From: Hyperoplus lanceolatus
Taxonomy: Eukaryota > Chordata > Actinopteri > Uranoscopiformes > Ammodytidae
DNA length: 64,000 bases
Assembly: GCA_026929865.2 (NCBI GenBank)
Contig: CM049408.1
Coordinates: forward strand, 4,721,001 to 4,785,000
Direction: 5' to 3'
The notes below the pieces were generated by a model. It searched no databases and was not told where the DNA came from. It saw nothing but the letters and a program-made list of their open reading frames with translations. The stretch's first letter is position 1. The number at the start of each line of letters is the position of its first letter. This document shows, in pieces, positions 11,270 through 23,351 of this stretch. Position numbers and translations under genes: made by a program.

Positions 11270-11689
11270 CATCATTGGCCCCTCTCCACCTGATCAGGGC
11301 CTCCGTGTCTTCATCAGACCCTTGAACGATCAATAACACACGTACTTTTATCGATGGTAGCAGGGGGGTAGCAGGGGGATAGAAACGCAGCTGGTGACGT
11401 TAACCAATTACAACTACGGTGATATCACTTTCATTACTACTGTTACCGGTGTATTTACATGCTATATAGCTATCAACAGGCTAACCCTTTAGTCGGCAAG
11501 AACGGTAACTTTAAACACATGTTGGACAACAACAAAGCTACGTTCATCCTAAAAAATCTAATAAATCATATATATTTTGACCACATACGAGCCATAATAA
11601 ACGATTCACTTACATCTGTACGGCTGTTGTCTTGGCTCGTTTACCGCCATTGCATTTGCTTCCATTGTTGTAATGAATAGACGCAGTGC

Positions 11690-11890
11690 ATTCTGGGGCG
11701 GTTGAGTACGTCTAGTAAGCTAGCGATGCTTCCACAAAATCTTTCCGGAAGTAGAAGACATTCGCTTACTACTCGCTTACCTAAAATTCGCTTACTACGT
11801 TCCACTTACTCAATTTGACGTCATAGTTAGTAAGCGTAGGAAGCAAGTAGGTGGATTCGAACAGACCCCTTATTTTCGAACGCCCGTTTT
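11690..11890. mobile_element. Probable DNA-transposon terminal region with repeated CGCTTACTA motifs
   Basis: CGCTTACT-like motifs recur here, including an inverted one (AGTAAGCG at 11830), followed by TTCGAAC sequences. The stretch directly precedes the ISL2EU-like exon at 12007 and may be its left end. No matching right end was found. Confidence 0.35.
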
Positions 11891-12006
11891 TAGTACAACA
11901 ACACTTCCGCATTTGGCAACGAACTTCCGGTCAGTTACTTTCGGTTAGCTATTTTTAGCTGGCCAACAACTGTTGACAGCGGCTGAATTTTAAAAAAAAT
12001 AACCAA

Positions 12007-12378
12007 ATGACATGGGAGGAGATGCAAGGAGAAGTACAGCATCCAAATGGAGCTACATTGCCGCATCCTAACTGTATTCAAAACTGGACTGATGACATGA
12101 AAAGGTGGCCTGCCATTACGTACGGAGATCTTCTCAACTACTTCGTGCTCTCGCTCGGGGTAGACGGCTCGGCAATGAAGAGCTATAAGAGCACAGAGGC
12201 GTACCAGTACCTTCACAGCGGTAAGGTCGGCCGTGTACTGATTCACGAAGAGCCACAGTTAACCCGAGTCAAGCGAGCTGTCCGGGCCACTCGGCATGAA
12301 TCCTGGTCACAGCCCAGGGAACAGTGGAGAGGATTAGGACGGTCTGCATGTAGTCATGCTGCAGCAATATTGTGGAAG
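12007..12378 (+). pseudogene. Exon of an ISL2EU-type transposon SWIM-finger/YqaJ gene
   Basis: The ISL2EU group of Harbinger-related elements carries a second gene with a SWIM-like zinc finger and a YqaJ-type nuclease. This 124-codon exon has the conserved entry WPAITYGDLLNYFVLS, the KSYKSTEAYQYLHSGKVGRV block, and the end of a zinc-finger motif (CSHAAAILWK) closing at a GTAAGC donor at 12379. The cysteines normally preceding this motif are largely lost (GLGRSACSHAA). No nuclease exons were recognised downstream, so it is a fragment. Assignment rests on family resemblance. Confidence 0.55.
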
Positions 12379-12790
12379 GTAAGCATGACAACTGCTTGCA
12401 ATGTTGATATGCACAATAAAACATATTTTTACATGAACACTCATGTTGTCCTTCTCTTTTAATCTCTTCTAATGAGATATGATATACACTGGTTTTTATT
12501 TATATTTAATGCCTTCATGGGAAACATCCACCCTTCATATGTACCATTAATATTAATTATCCTATTTTATTTCTGTTCTCTGTTTATGTTATCCCTGTGA
12601 TTGTCTTTATTGTGTATGCTCGTCACTGTAAATGAATAAATATATTTATATATATAGCCTAATCATATATTGTTAACTTATTAAAATTGCTGACTTTACT
12701 GCCCCTATCTGTTTCTGCTTCTCTATCATATTTAGTCTATAGTGTGTGATTTGCAAAATACCTATCATAGCCTACATCACATATCATAAA

Positions 12791-12970
12791 GGTGACCAGA
12801 CGTCCCCATTGTTGGTTGCCTGTCCCTGGCTAAACAGAAACAATTACCTGTTCCCGATTTGTTGACACCGCATTAGGTTCTTCAATCAGATTGCTAGACA
12901 AACTGGAAATGTCTCCGTTTTCCCCCTTTTCGGGGGATGTTCCTCTTTCTGATCTCGGACGTCTGGTTAC
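12791..12970. mobile_element. 180-bp MITE with GGTGACCAGACGTCC ends
   Basis: GGTGACCAGACGTCC at the left pairs with GGACGTCTGGTTAC at the right. The flanks (ATCATAAA and TTATATCATA) are similar but do not give a clean duplication. It lies between the ISL2EU-like exon and the P-like remnant. Confidence 0.65.
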
Positions 12971-13943
12971 TTATATCATATCAGAATCTTCTATGACTGT
13001 TAAGCCCACTATGAATATTAAAACACGTCGAAACTTGTGCCCTGTATCATAGCTACATATATGATCTTTGCAGCAAAGAAAACCACGTGAAAATCAGTTT
13101 GGTATTTAATGAGATATGATTAATTACATGCGCTGACAGTTCATTGCACCTGCCAAACAGACTACACTCAGTGGAACATTTGACCGGTTCAAGATGGCGG
13201 CCCCACGGCTCGTCAGCGCCAATAGGCAGTAGCGGCCAACGCGGCGTCTATCCTTTATTATGTCTATGGTGGTACTTGTTGAATGTTTGAAATTTCAGAC
13301 GTCTCTACCAAGCGATGCTACTAATGTGGGACATATTTCCGGTATCAGGAATGGGCAGATGGCATACACAACTTCAATGATCGGGTTCTCCTCGACCTCC
13401 CGTTGTGTCTGTCCATAAGGCACATGCTTCAGGTAATAGAAGAATTTATAAAGTATAATATATACATTTTAATTAGATCATATACATGTTCAACTCGATT
13501 TTAACATTTTGTTTTTCATCCTGTTTCTCTACAAGGTCCATACAGCAGTGAGCAGGGTGGTGGAGTATCTGGAACTCGTTCGAAGAGGTCCCTTTATTTT
13601 TGTAATAATTTTATTTATTGTTCACATGTTCGGTACATGACACTATTAGTCCGTTAGAATCTTTACATGGCAAAGATTTTCTGCAACACTTGGCGACTCC
13701 ACCTTTAATAATTAGAATAAAAAATTCATTAGTTCATCATGATGTTCATATTTGAGTTGTCAAGTTTTCAGAAGTCAAGTAAAAAGATACCTTCATATCA
13801 GAGATAACTTTGGGTAATGCACTTTCTTCGTCCTACTTTTTTACTCCATCTCCATTTAGATCTGGATTTAGGCTACATTTAGACTGAGTTGAAGGTGTTG
13901 TACAGTACATATTTGAATACTGACATGTTTCTCTAATTCAAAA

Positions 13944-14890
13944 GGTATCTATCTGTGACTGGTTTTCTAATCAACATTGATACATTGACTCTGATGATCC
14001 CAGAGCTACTTCAGTCACATACCGTTTTAGCCAGGATCATTTGGAGCTCTTATTTAATTCGATAAGGGCGTCAGGTACGTAACTTAATTTCAAATGCACA
14101 ACTATATTATCTCAGTATATAATACAAAGAAACACATAACTAAGTTATCTCGTTATCTTCTTCAAATTTAAGGTGGATGGAACAACAATCCAAGTGTGGT
14201 TCACTTTCAAGGCATTTTCCGCCGGCTCATGGTCCGCTGCGGCATTTCACCAGGAAACACAGGCAATGTCAGAGCACAGGATGACACTGTGTCCCTGTGG
14301 ACATGTCCTCTGTAGTGCCAGCTGTAGACTCTGACAGTGCACCATCTCTGTCTTAGACCATAGCTACCTGCCTACAAACTTTGGGCGCCTTACAGATAAC
14401 GCTTTAACCTACATAGCAGGTTTTGTTACGAGGCAGGTATTAAAACAGCTTACTTGTGATGTATGTTCAAACAGCTTGGTATGTAAGGCTGTACCAGCTT
14501 CACATAGTGATAGTTACCACCTGCTCACATTAAAAAAATAATGGAGGTCTTATGATTCCATCCACAGGCACCTTAAAGGTAATCCGTGCAGCAGAGCACT
14601 GCTTTAGACGCTCCACCAATATTTCAATTGCAGCACATCCGTGCAAGGTCTCTGTAGTGAACAATTTTTTCAGGGCCAATGTAGGGAGTAAAGATGGCTT
14701 TCAGCTCAAGGGGCATATTGTTGACACACAAGACGGTATTGACAACCACCACTACAGCCTGATGTCACTTATTGTTAACTGTTTTTTTAAACTAAGGCAA
14801 CACCATGTTACTAAACTGCACACATTAAAACTGCAGAGTGCAAGCCTTAAGAAAAAGTTGTGCAAGGTAGTTTTGCTGCAAGGCTATTAG
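13944..14890 (+). pseudogene. P-element / THAP9-like transposase remnant (C-terminal half)
   Basis: P elements and the host gene THAP9 encode an RNase H-like transposase with an N-terminal THAP finger. Several degraded exons match the C-terminal half in order: SVTGFLINIDTLTLM (13944 on), YRFSQDHLELLFNSI before a GTACGT donor at about 14074, WNNNPSVVHFQGIFRRLM after an acceptor at about 14172, NALTYIAGFVTRQVLKQL with CDVC, and the tail HIVDTQDGIDNHHYSLMSL with KLRQHHVTKLHTLKLQS ending at 14890. Frameshifts separate the pieces and no THAP domain was found. It is a dead relic of a P-type transposon rather than the single-copy host THAP9. Confidence 0.8.
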
Positions 14891-15585
14891 ATATGAAACC
14901 TGCTAAGTGAAACTGAAGGTGGAGCAGATACATAGTTCAATGAATAAATATTGTAACTGTGAGAATAGTGTATGTTAGATAAGTACAACCCCATTGTAGC
15001 TACCAGCAGAAACAGTTGCATACTTTTAGTTTATTATAATAATTGTAATTCTTGTTTTTGTTTCATTTTGAAGTGGACATTGTGCTCCATTTATATTACA
15101 CAGGCATATAATGTAATGCATGTAGTACCTCATGTCCGCCACATGGTGGCTTTGACCTATTGGTGCACTTTCTGTCCTGCAAACATAAGCTGGGCAAGGG
15201 TTTAGATAGGCCTATGTGGGGAAAAGTTGGCTAGTTAACTCTGCCGTGAATTTTGTATTAGCCTAAATGGTCGCAATGCCTTCATAAGCAACTTCTACTA
15301 GCAGCTAAGCTAATCTTCTTGCGGTGCCATTAGGGTCTGGTGGCGTTACATTTATGTAGATTGTGTTTGTTTACTTTATATACCAAGGTTAAGAAGTTAG
15401 CATACTTTCAGGAGCCACAATGTCCTTTTATGTATGTATGTATATTATGTATTTACATTGCCAATTACCATGTGTGTATTAATATATATTGTTGTGAGTT
15501 GTGTAATACTTAGATAGGATGTAAACAGAGTGAAACACATGTTAACTTTAATACAGTTGTTAATAAACTTTTGATAGCCTATTTA
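14891..15585. other. No gene seen; AT-rich 3' flank of the P-like remnant
   Basis: Short non-conserved frames only. No repeat boundary or RNA gene was recognised. Confidence 0.4.
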
Positions 15586-15822
15586 CAGTGTTGGGAACGT
15601 TACTTTAAAAAAGTAATTAGTTATAGTTACTTACTACTTGTTCCAAAAAGTAACTGAGTTAGTAACTGAATTACATTATAATATAAGTAACTAGTTACCA
15701 GGGAAAGTAACTTTGCCTTAGCCTACTGTTAAAAAAAGTTGCTATAGGCTATGTCAAAAAAATTAGATTTTTCTGAGCAGTTTTCACAAGTCAGTTGAAA
15801 TGAGTAGAACAGGCAGATAGGC
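15586..15822. mobile_element. Truncated hAT element end (CAGTGTTGGGAACG type)
   Basis: The sequence begins CAGTGTTGGGAACGTTACTT and runs colinearly with the reverse complement of positions 51831 down to about 51590, including the shared GAGCAGTTTTCACAAGTCAG segment. Only one end is present, so it is a truncated copy of the element at 50708-51831. Confidence 0.8.
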
Positions 15823-16030
15823 CTAAAGTCCAGGCAAAATAGAGTTTTACGAGAGACAAATTGTAAAATAATTTTTTTCAGCTCATAATTTCTATGAGGT
15901 GTCCTGAACAACATACTAAAAGTCCTAAGAAATCCTAGTTGAGGAAATATGTTTAATTCTCATCAATCCGAGATGTGTGCCAATAAGGCGAGACACCAAT
16001 AAATCCCAATGGGGCTATTTTTTTCCTTTA

Positions 16031-16790
16031 GGGCCCGTGCCCACCTAGCGCCTTTTCCCAGCGTTAAACGCTGGCTGTGCGCTCGGGAGTGTGTCTACTG
16101 AGCGTTTTTTTCGACCGCTTTTTTCAAGCGTTTTATGAGCTGGGAGAGAGAGTGCTGTGATCGGGGGAGAGAAAATGCTGATCGTCACCTGTCAGTCAGA
16201 CCTATCAACACTGGTTTAACTGTTTAGGTTTGCTGTTTTCTATTTAAATCGTTACATTTTAATATGAGTAGTCTTATAAACAGAGAATACTTTCCACCAT
16301 CCTCTGTTTGGATGAGGAGTTATCGCGGCTCCTGCAAACACACACGGAGCAAGTTGTAGGCTGACGTGTGCGCATGAAACGATCCGTAGGAGATAAAAAA
16401 TACAGCTAATCAAGTGTTCGCCTAATCTGCTCCCACAAACGGGCTCTCCTCCCTCTGTTCTGGTCATTTTAAGTCACTATTTTCGTACAGTTTCGGGTAA
16501 ACGGAGACGGAAAAAGCAGTTTCTCTTCCGTCTTCCTTGTTGCCAAGGCGACGAGTCCCGACGATCTACTATCTGATTGGCCCTTTGAAAAAAAGCGGCG
16601 GTTGAACTTTTTTCAACTTGCAAATCTCGAGGCGGCCGCACAAAAAGACAAAAAACGCTTGAAAAAAAACGCTGGGCGCTGCGCCTTTTCTCAGAGCGGC
16701 CGCCTTTTGCCGAGGCAGCCGCTTCTCATTGGGAATCAATTGAAAAAAGGCGCTTGCGGTGGGAAAAAGGCGCTAGGTGGGCACGGGCCC
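16031..16790. mobile_element. 760-bp Harbinger-type MITE with TTA target duplication
   Basis: The left end GGGCCCGTGCCCACCTAGCG and its continuation form a 26-bp perfect inverted repeat with the right end (GCGCTAGGTGGGCACGGGCCC region). Both sides are flanked by TTA (16028-16030 and 16791-16793), the usual PIF/Harbinger duplication. Inside lie more palindromes (CCCAGCGTTAAACGCTGG) and no coding sequence. Confidence 0.9.
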
Positions 16791-17051
16791 TTAGTCCTAT
16801 CAAAATGAAACTTTACACAATGAAAGTATCCATGATAATTAAAAATGTTTGTATTACAAGTTTCTTTGAAAATGAATTTTAATATGCAAATGAGCTATAC
16901 ACTAATCGTACATGCCCAAAATAAACCCAAAAAGGCTTAATTTTTTCCTTTACTCCTACTACAATAAAACTTTACATAGTAAAAGTATACTTGAAAAGTA
17001 ACTTTTTTTGTATTACAAGTTTATTTTTAAATGAATTTGAATATGCACATG

Positions 17052-19256
17052 CAGCGTTTCCCCTACCATTATACCATTTGGCTGTTGGCCTGGCGGGGCC
17101 AACAGCTGCCCCCCACCCCAAAAAAAAAACATTTGCTCCCCTCTAAGCGAGCTAAAATGAGTTATCACTCAAATTTACACATTTCCCATTAATTCAGGAT
17201 ATTTCCTAGAAATGGGCATTAGCAGAATTTTTTCAAGACAAAGGGCAGTGAAAATATGATAAAATAAGTTGTCATGTGGCTCACTTTACCCCAGCTGTGG
17301 GGTAAACTGATCCACTTACTTTTTCCACTCTGAAACTACCATAACAACACATATTGTAACAGTAAGAATCCTGAAAGCTAGCCACACATTCCAGAACTAA
17401 TGTCGGAATAGTAAAAGAATGATGGGGTTTGGTCAATTAAGCAAAGCACATTTTCTAAACACTTGAAAGTAACTCTCAACAAAATACAAAATCAAATACA
17501 ACATATTATAATTCAAAAGGTTTTAATAAGATTCAAATGAAAGATAGAACCAGTTAGATTAGAACACAGTCTGGGGGTCAGAACACAGGACCCTTAGAGC
17601 CAGCTAGTGTCAGGGGGTCAAAGCATAGGAAAATCAGAACCAGCGAGAACAGCCTGCGACTCAGAACACAGGAGAAGACCCAACTGGATTATAACATCAG
17701 CCTGTCATAATCTACAACTAGGCCTACTCTACATTCCAGCCCTGAAGGTTACAGGGAAAGATGAGAAGGTGCTCTTTCCGTGTGGTTGCCCCAGGTCGTC
17801 CTCCTGGTGTATTTCCTTGACATGATGGCTTTTCTACAATGTGTATGACATTAAAATAAAACATATGTCATGTAATATTACATTAAAATATGTTTAAGAC
17901 TAAACTTAACTTGTGCCTTATGGTGGGGGAAAGAGAGACAGTGGCTCACTTTCCCCCACAGCATTTGGCTCACTTTCCCCCACCACCACAATTTGAGAAA
18001 AAACTACCTCTCTTAGCATTTCAGGCTAATCTTCAGCATCACATGGTTTCATATGTTGGTAGTTCATCAACACGTATGATAGAGGTTTTTCTACGTGAAT
18101 ACATTTGCTTTGGCACAACAGTTGATTAAGTTGACAGCTAGAAAATTTACTTTTACATGCAAAATACCTATTTTGGTGAAAAAAACATGCTTACCACAGC
18201 ACCATGAGGTCCTCTTTTTCAGGGCCATGGGGAAATGAGAGGGCTTGAAAACATATATCTCACATGACCACAAATGTTTTCCCTTGCCTAGATACAGGGG
18301 GTGGCTCACATTACAGATGCCTCAGATTCCCCCGTTCTCCCCTATATATAATTATTTTTATTTATTTATTTTATTCTGCGCGTCGCGATGCGTGTGTGCA
18401 TTCGGAGTGCACATGTCAAACAGGGAAACTGACGAGAAAGAACCTTCCTTTATAGGTCCATAGCATACCTGGAGATATTTAGGACTCAGTAACAGGAAAA
18501 AGTTCTGAGCAAAACTTAGAAAGTTAAAGTCGCTACGTCGCCATGGCAACCAATCTGTATCAACAGCTGACACAGCGCAGCAAGTTATCTTGAAAACAGC
18601 AGGCTATTGTAGCTTACAAGCTTTATTTTTTGGTATTTCCAATGCTACTTTATTTTTATGTTTTAAATTGAGAACTAGGCTACATGAAATATAATGGTCG
18701 GAATATGAAATTTGGCCAAGTTTGCACACATTTTGATTGATAGGCTAATCATGACGTGTAGCCTAGGTTAATTCATTTATTTAAAATTAATATTTAAATA
18801 AATTAAAGAAAATGTTTCATGATCCAGATTATTCCAGAAATGAATACTAGACAGGACATATCTGTCTATAGTCTATTAGGTCTTAGTGTTTATTGTATTT
18901 TATTTTCATATCCATGTGTTTTTCTTCAATAGTTTATATGACTTGTGTCTCCAAATTATTCCAGAAAATTGTTTTAGGCAGGACATGACAGCTGTTTACA
19001 GAGCAAAAAAAATAAAATCAGATTTAGCTTCTCAAAGTGCACCAGATTGATGCATTTAAGTTTAAAATGGTAAAGGTTTTCTTCCGCAGGGGCATGCCCC
19101 AAGACCCCACTAGAAGGTACATTCTCCCCCAGCAGTCTCAAAAAGAGACTCATCCATAATACGGTTAGTTTTGGTCAATTTCTGCTAGAAATTTGGTATG
19201 CACGCCACGCACATGCTTTTACCACCTTGCCTAAATAAATTCTAGGGGAAACACTG
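17052..19256. mobile_element. 2.2-kb DNA element with CAG(C/T)GTTTCCCCTA ends
   Basis: CAGCGTTTCCCCTA at the left and TAGGGGAAACACTG at the right form short inverted repeats, and ACATG flanks both sides (17047-17051, 19257-19261). The hAT superfamily uses CAG-type ends but 8-bp duplications, so the class is uncertain. The interior has repeated GTGGCTCACTTTCCCCCA-like phrases (17278, 17940, 17966) and no transposase. A consensus-like RFX X-box lies at 18537-18550. Confidence 0.6.
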
Positions 19257-19521
19257 ACATGACCTCCACACTTATTGAATATCCAATCATCCTACTGCCA
19301 ATGGGTGATGGCAATGCTGCTTTTAGACTGGCCTCTAATCTGAAAAACTGCCTGTCTTACCTGCCAGGGGTATAACAGGTGCCTCTCATGAATTAGATTT
19401 GTCTCTTCAAATGCCACTGCACGCAATTTGATAGCACTACAACCAATCAGAGCAATGATGTGAATTAATCATGGCTGTAGATTTACATGCATCGTCAAAC
19501 TATACAGTTTCCAATCTTAGT

Positions 19522-19839
19522 TTAAAGGAATACTTCACCCATACGGAACCAGCGTTCTATCATTATAAAATCACTATTATAATATAATGAATGAGGTTTT
19601 TCGTCCCTCAGTCTTCCCTAAGTCTTCCCTTGGCCCAGCTGTCCTGTTAATCCTAACCCTTACTGTGATTTCACAAGAAGGAAAATGTAGGGTTAGACAG
19701 TGAGACCATAAAACACTCTTTCTGCTTTTTCTCAGGCTAGGATGATCTGATTTAAAAAAAAAAAATCGCATATTTATACTAAATAGGATCTCCAAATTCA
19801 ATACACCTTCATATTCCAACCGGTGAAGTAGGTCTTTAA
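19522..19839. mobile_element. Short MITE with TTTAAAGGAATACTTCACC ends
   Basis: The left end TTTAAAGGAATACTTCACC is matched in imperfect inverted form by GGTGAAGTAGGTCTTTAA at the right. There is no coding content. Confidence 0.65.
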
Positions 19840-20467
19840 GTAACTAACTGGTTGTTGAACTAATAATAGTTAAAAACACAAAAAAATAAAGGTGTCATCT
19901 TAATTTATACATTGTCATTGTTTAGACTCAATACTGACCGAGGTGTAGGTAGAAGCATTAGCTTATTGCACCCACCCATTTTACTTAATTATTTATGGAT
20001 TTTGTTTTTCGTTGGTCCCTCAAGATTGTGTCATCCCCAGATAGAAGCTACCTGAGATCAGCACCTGCCTTGAACACAAAGGTCCAGACTTCGATCCCCA
20101 GGTTTTCCTACTGCAGCAACAACAAAGTGTCCTAGGTAGGGGCAACTAGTTGCTGAAAATTACCCAGATGTTCAACTAGATCTGTTGTTGATTGTTAGTG
20201 TGGAAAGCGGCAGCTTTATGGAGGTTCTGAATCTACTGCTTGTTTAATAGTTATTGCATGAGTTCCTGTGTATTGCTTTTTCATTGTATAATGTTGGTAC
20301 ATTTGTCGTTTAATTAAATGTTGTTATTATCTATCAAAGCGACAGTGAATAATCGGAGCACTGAAGACGTTTGGACGACAGTTCACTAGCCTACATTCAG
20401 AAGCTTGTTGTTTTTTGTTGAAGCGTTTCACTGCGTTTGCCTAAATAAACACAGAGGCAATGTAACA
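19840..20467. other. No gene; possible decayed tRNA-derived SINE near 20040-20160
   Basis: A segment around 20095 (GACTTCGATCCCCAGG) resembles a decayed B-box following a possible A-box. The match is too weak to call a SINE firmly. The rest is AT-rich. Confidence 0.25.
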
Positions 20468-22091
20468 CCTCGTTTCCACATACGTACATTCTCGTATGCG
20501 ATCCAAAAGGATCCGACCAAAAGTCCATTCATTCCTACGTGATTCTCCGTAATGTCTGTTTGCCTCCGAAACTCCTCCCCTCCGTAATATTTCTGTCCGG
20601 TATCCGTATTACGCCTCGTTTCCACATACGTACATTCTCGTATGCAATCTAAAAGGATCCGACCGAAAGTCCATTCATTCCTATGTGATTCTCCGTAATG
20701 TCCGTTTGCCTCCGAAACTCCTCCCCTCCGTATTATTTCTGTCCTGTTTCTGTCCGGTATCCGTATTATATACGTTCAAATAATTTAACTTTTTACGTGG
20801 ATTACGGACAGGCCATATGGAAGTTTTGCTAGGTTAGCTTACATGCAATGTTCTTCCACTCAGTTAATGTTGATTGTCAAGTCAGTTTGATGATTAAAAA
20901 GTACTTGTTCATAATAGTTTGAACACTTTGTGAATCAGAGTGAATGTTATTCTGCTAAAATATTAAATACTTTATATACGTGATACACTGTATACAGTCG
21001 GATAGTTTTTTTTTCATCAGTTTGATATTAAATACAGTCATCATATGTGTCCTTTTTGATGTGAAATACCATCCATCCATCCATCTTCTACCGCTTGTCC
21101 CGTTAGGGGTCGCGGGGGGGCTGGAGCCAATCCCAGCTGCATTGGGCGAGGGCAGGGTACACCCTGGACAGTTCGCCAGTCCATCGCAGGGCCACATATA
21201 GGGACAGACAACCATTCACACCTATGGTCAATTTTTATAGAATCCAATCAACCTATCCCCATTGCATGTTTTTTGGAGGTGGGAGGAAGCCGGAGTACCC
21301 GGAGAGAACCCACGCGTACACGGGGAGAACATGCAAACTCCACACAGAAAGGCCCCGGGCAACCCGGGATTTGAACCCAGAACCTTCTTGCTGTGAGGCG
21401 ACTGTGCTAACCACTGCACCACCGTGCCGCCCACGGCACGGTGAAATATGTGAAATACAATCAGATTTATTAGTTTAATGACACAAGTCACGAGTGCCCG
21501 CGATCGCTGCGGCATCGCCAGAGACACGGACGCCCAGACTCTCTTGAGATTTCCTTCCGTTGGACACTAGAAGCAACCTCCGTAAAACGGACACGAGTGA
21601 CATACGTATGTGGAAACGAGGCGTTATACGTTCAAATAATTGAACTTTTTACGTGGATTACGGACAGACCGTATGGACGTTTTGCTAGGTTAGCTTACAT
21701 GCGATGTCCTTCTACTCAGTTAATGTTGATTGTCAAGTCAGTTTGATGATTAAAAAGTACTTGTTCATATAATTTGAACACTTTGTGAATCAGAGTGAAT
21801 GTTATTTATATATGTTAATTATAAAATATTAAATACTTTATATACGTGATATACTGTATACAGTTGGATCGTTTTTTATCGGTTTGATATTGAATACAGT
21901 CATCATATGTGTCTGTTTGATATGAAATACAGTCATATTTATTAGTTTAATGACACAAGTGAGAGTGCCCGCGATCGCTGCGGCATCGCCAGAGACTCGG
22001 ACGCTCAGACTCTCTTGAGATTTCCTTCCGTTGGACACTAGAAGCAACCTCCGTAAAACGGACACGAGTGCAATACTTATGTGGAACGAGG
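20468..22091. mobile_element. MITE with CCTCGTTTCCACATACGTA ends, tandemly duplicated
   Basis: The terminal motif occurs directly at 20468 and 20614 and inverted at about 21603-21621 and 22074-22091. A 146-bp left unit is repeated in tandem (20468-20613 and 20614 on). The body is then repeated as a 467-bp unit: 20769-21621, once the 389 bp of inserted RTE sequence and duplication are removed, and 21625-22091. The two bodies are nearly identical. No transposase is present. Confidence 0.8.
21070..21447 (-). mobile_element. RTE/Expander-type retroelement 3' segment with tRNA-like head
   Basis: On the minus strand it starts with GGCGGCACGGTGGTGCAGTG and a GGTTCAAATCCC B-box-like motif. It continues through the block with CTGCGATGGACTGGCGAACT and ends in GACAAGCGGTAGAAGATGG and a (GATG)n-type tail. 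An 11-bp duplication ATGTGAAATAC flanks it at 21059-21069 and 21448-21458. The second MITE body shows the corresponding site without the insertion. Confidence 0.85.
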
Positions 22092-22153
22092 TGGAACAGC
22101 CATGCAGACGCTTTCTTTTTATGGTTCAATATCGCCTTTTGGTTTCCCAAGAT

Positions 22154-22270
22154 CCCTTGTAATTCTTCATGGCTGAAGAGCCGTTGGGAAATGTATCTTG
22201 TTTAATTAAATGTTGTTATTATTGCTTTAAAGACTGCTTCTCCCTTGTAATTCTTCATGGCTGAAGAGCC
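22154..22270. repeat. 29-bp direct repeat
   Basis: The same 29 bp (starting CCCTTGTAATTCTTCATGG) occur at 22154-22182 and 22242-22270, 88 bp apart, with no substitution seen. Confidence 0.85.
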
Positions 22271-22460
22271 AGGTCGTGACACTGGATAAGGCCTAAATAG
22301 AGAAATGTTGATATTAATAGGCTACAATATATGTTTAACATTTTACAAATTATAGCCTACTTAGCAGAATAGCAGCAAACGTGATGAACAAAATAAAATA
22401 ATAAAAACCAAATTGTCACCATGTAATCAAGATATTATTCAAGTTAATCAGAATGTGTCA

Positions 22461-22658
22461 AAGCACTTGGCATGCTTAATAAAGTAGGCTGCATCACAGT
22501 AGCATAAGCAGTGTAGACCACTGATCCTCTAACAAAGATAAAATTAACAACATGCGTACCTCCCTTCGGACCTCCGTCCCAAAACACTTGGCATGCTTGT
22601 TAAAGTAGGCTACATCACAGTAGCATAAGCAGTGTAGACAACTGATCCTCTGTGTGTT
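22461..22658. repeat. Tandem duplication with 121-bp period
   Basis: About 77 bp (CACTTGGCATGCTT through GATCCTCT) recur 121 bp later with few differences. The unit boundaries fall near the ACCTCCGTCC phrases. Confidence 0.8.
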
Positions 22659-23320
22659 AAAGCTAACATAGATACCTCCGTCCGGGTACGGTGGTGGAGA
22701 GTGCAGTTTGTGCATCTATGATGTTTATTTTTGAATAAATAAATTAATTGTAAATAAAGTATGAAAAAAAATTCCTGTACTGTCTTATTCCGCTAAATTT
22801 CCGCTGTGGCGCAAAACGGTAGGTCCCAAACTAACGGGTTCTAAACTAACGGGTGCCAAACGTGCAGCTCTCCAGCACTGCAGCCATGTATTATGTGGGG
22901 GGGAAGTGGCTTCTTCTTGCTATGACGACATAGCGAGAATAATTCTGAACGGAGCACATTGGAGGAGGGGTGGAGGGATAATGCATAATATGGAAATATA
23001 AACAACTATAAGCCCTTATCACGTAGGCTGTTTTAGTGTTTTGATATGTTTTTTAAGTTTTGTAATAAAAAAATAATTGTTGAACTGGAACAGTCTCCTG
23101 CCTCTCAATAAAACAAACCTAAGTGCCTTGTTACTGGTAATGTTGGTTGGCGCCTGGTGGCCAGCACTTTAAACATTTCCGTGGATTTCTCTAGTTCGAA
23201 AATGTCAATCACTCATGGTACACTTTCAATTTTTATCTTCAGATAATCATGTGATGGAAGTTCAACACAAATGAGAAAACACTCCATCCATTAAGACAAT
23301 GTTGATGCAGTTGGAGGATT
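22659..23320. other. No gene recognised downstream of the minus-strand gene
   Basis: The stretch holds short non-conserved frames only. It is the 3' flank of the single-exon gene at 23352-24709. Confidence 0.35.
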
Positions 23321-23326
23321 TTTTAA
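23321..23326 (-). promoter_or_regulatory. Candidate poly(A) signal ATTAAA of the minus-strand single-exon gene
   Basis: ATTAAA on the minus strand lies about 25 bp after the stop codon at 23352. The 3' untranslated region would be very short. Confidence 0.4.
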
Positions 23327-23351
23327 TGTGTTGTCCAAAATAACTATCTGT

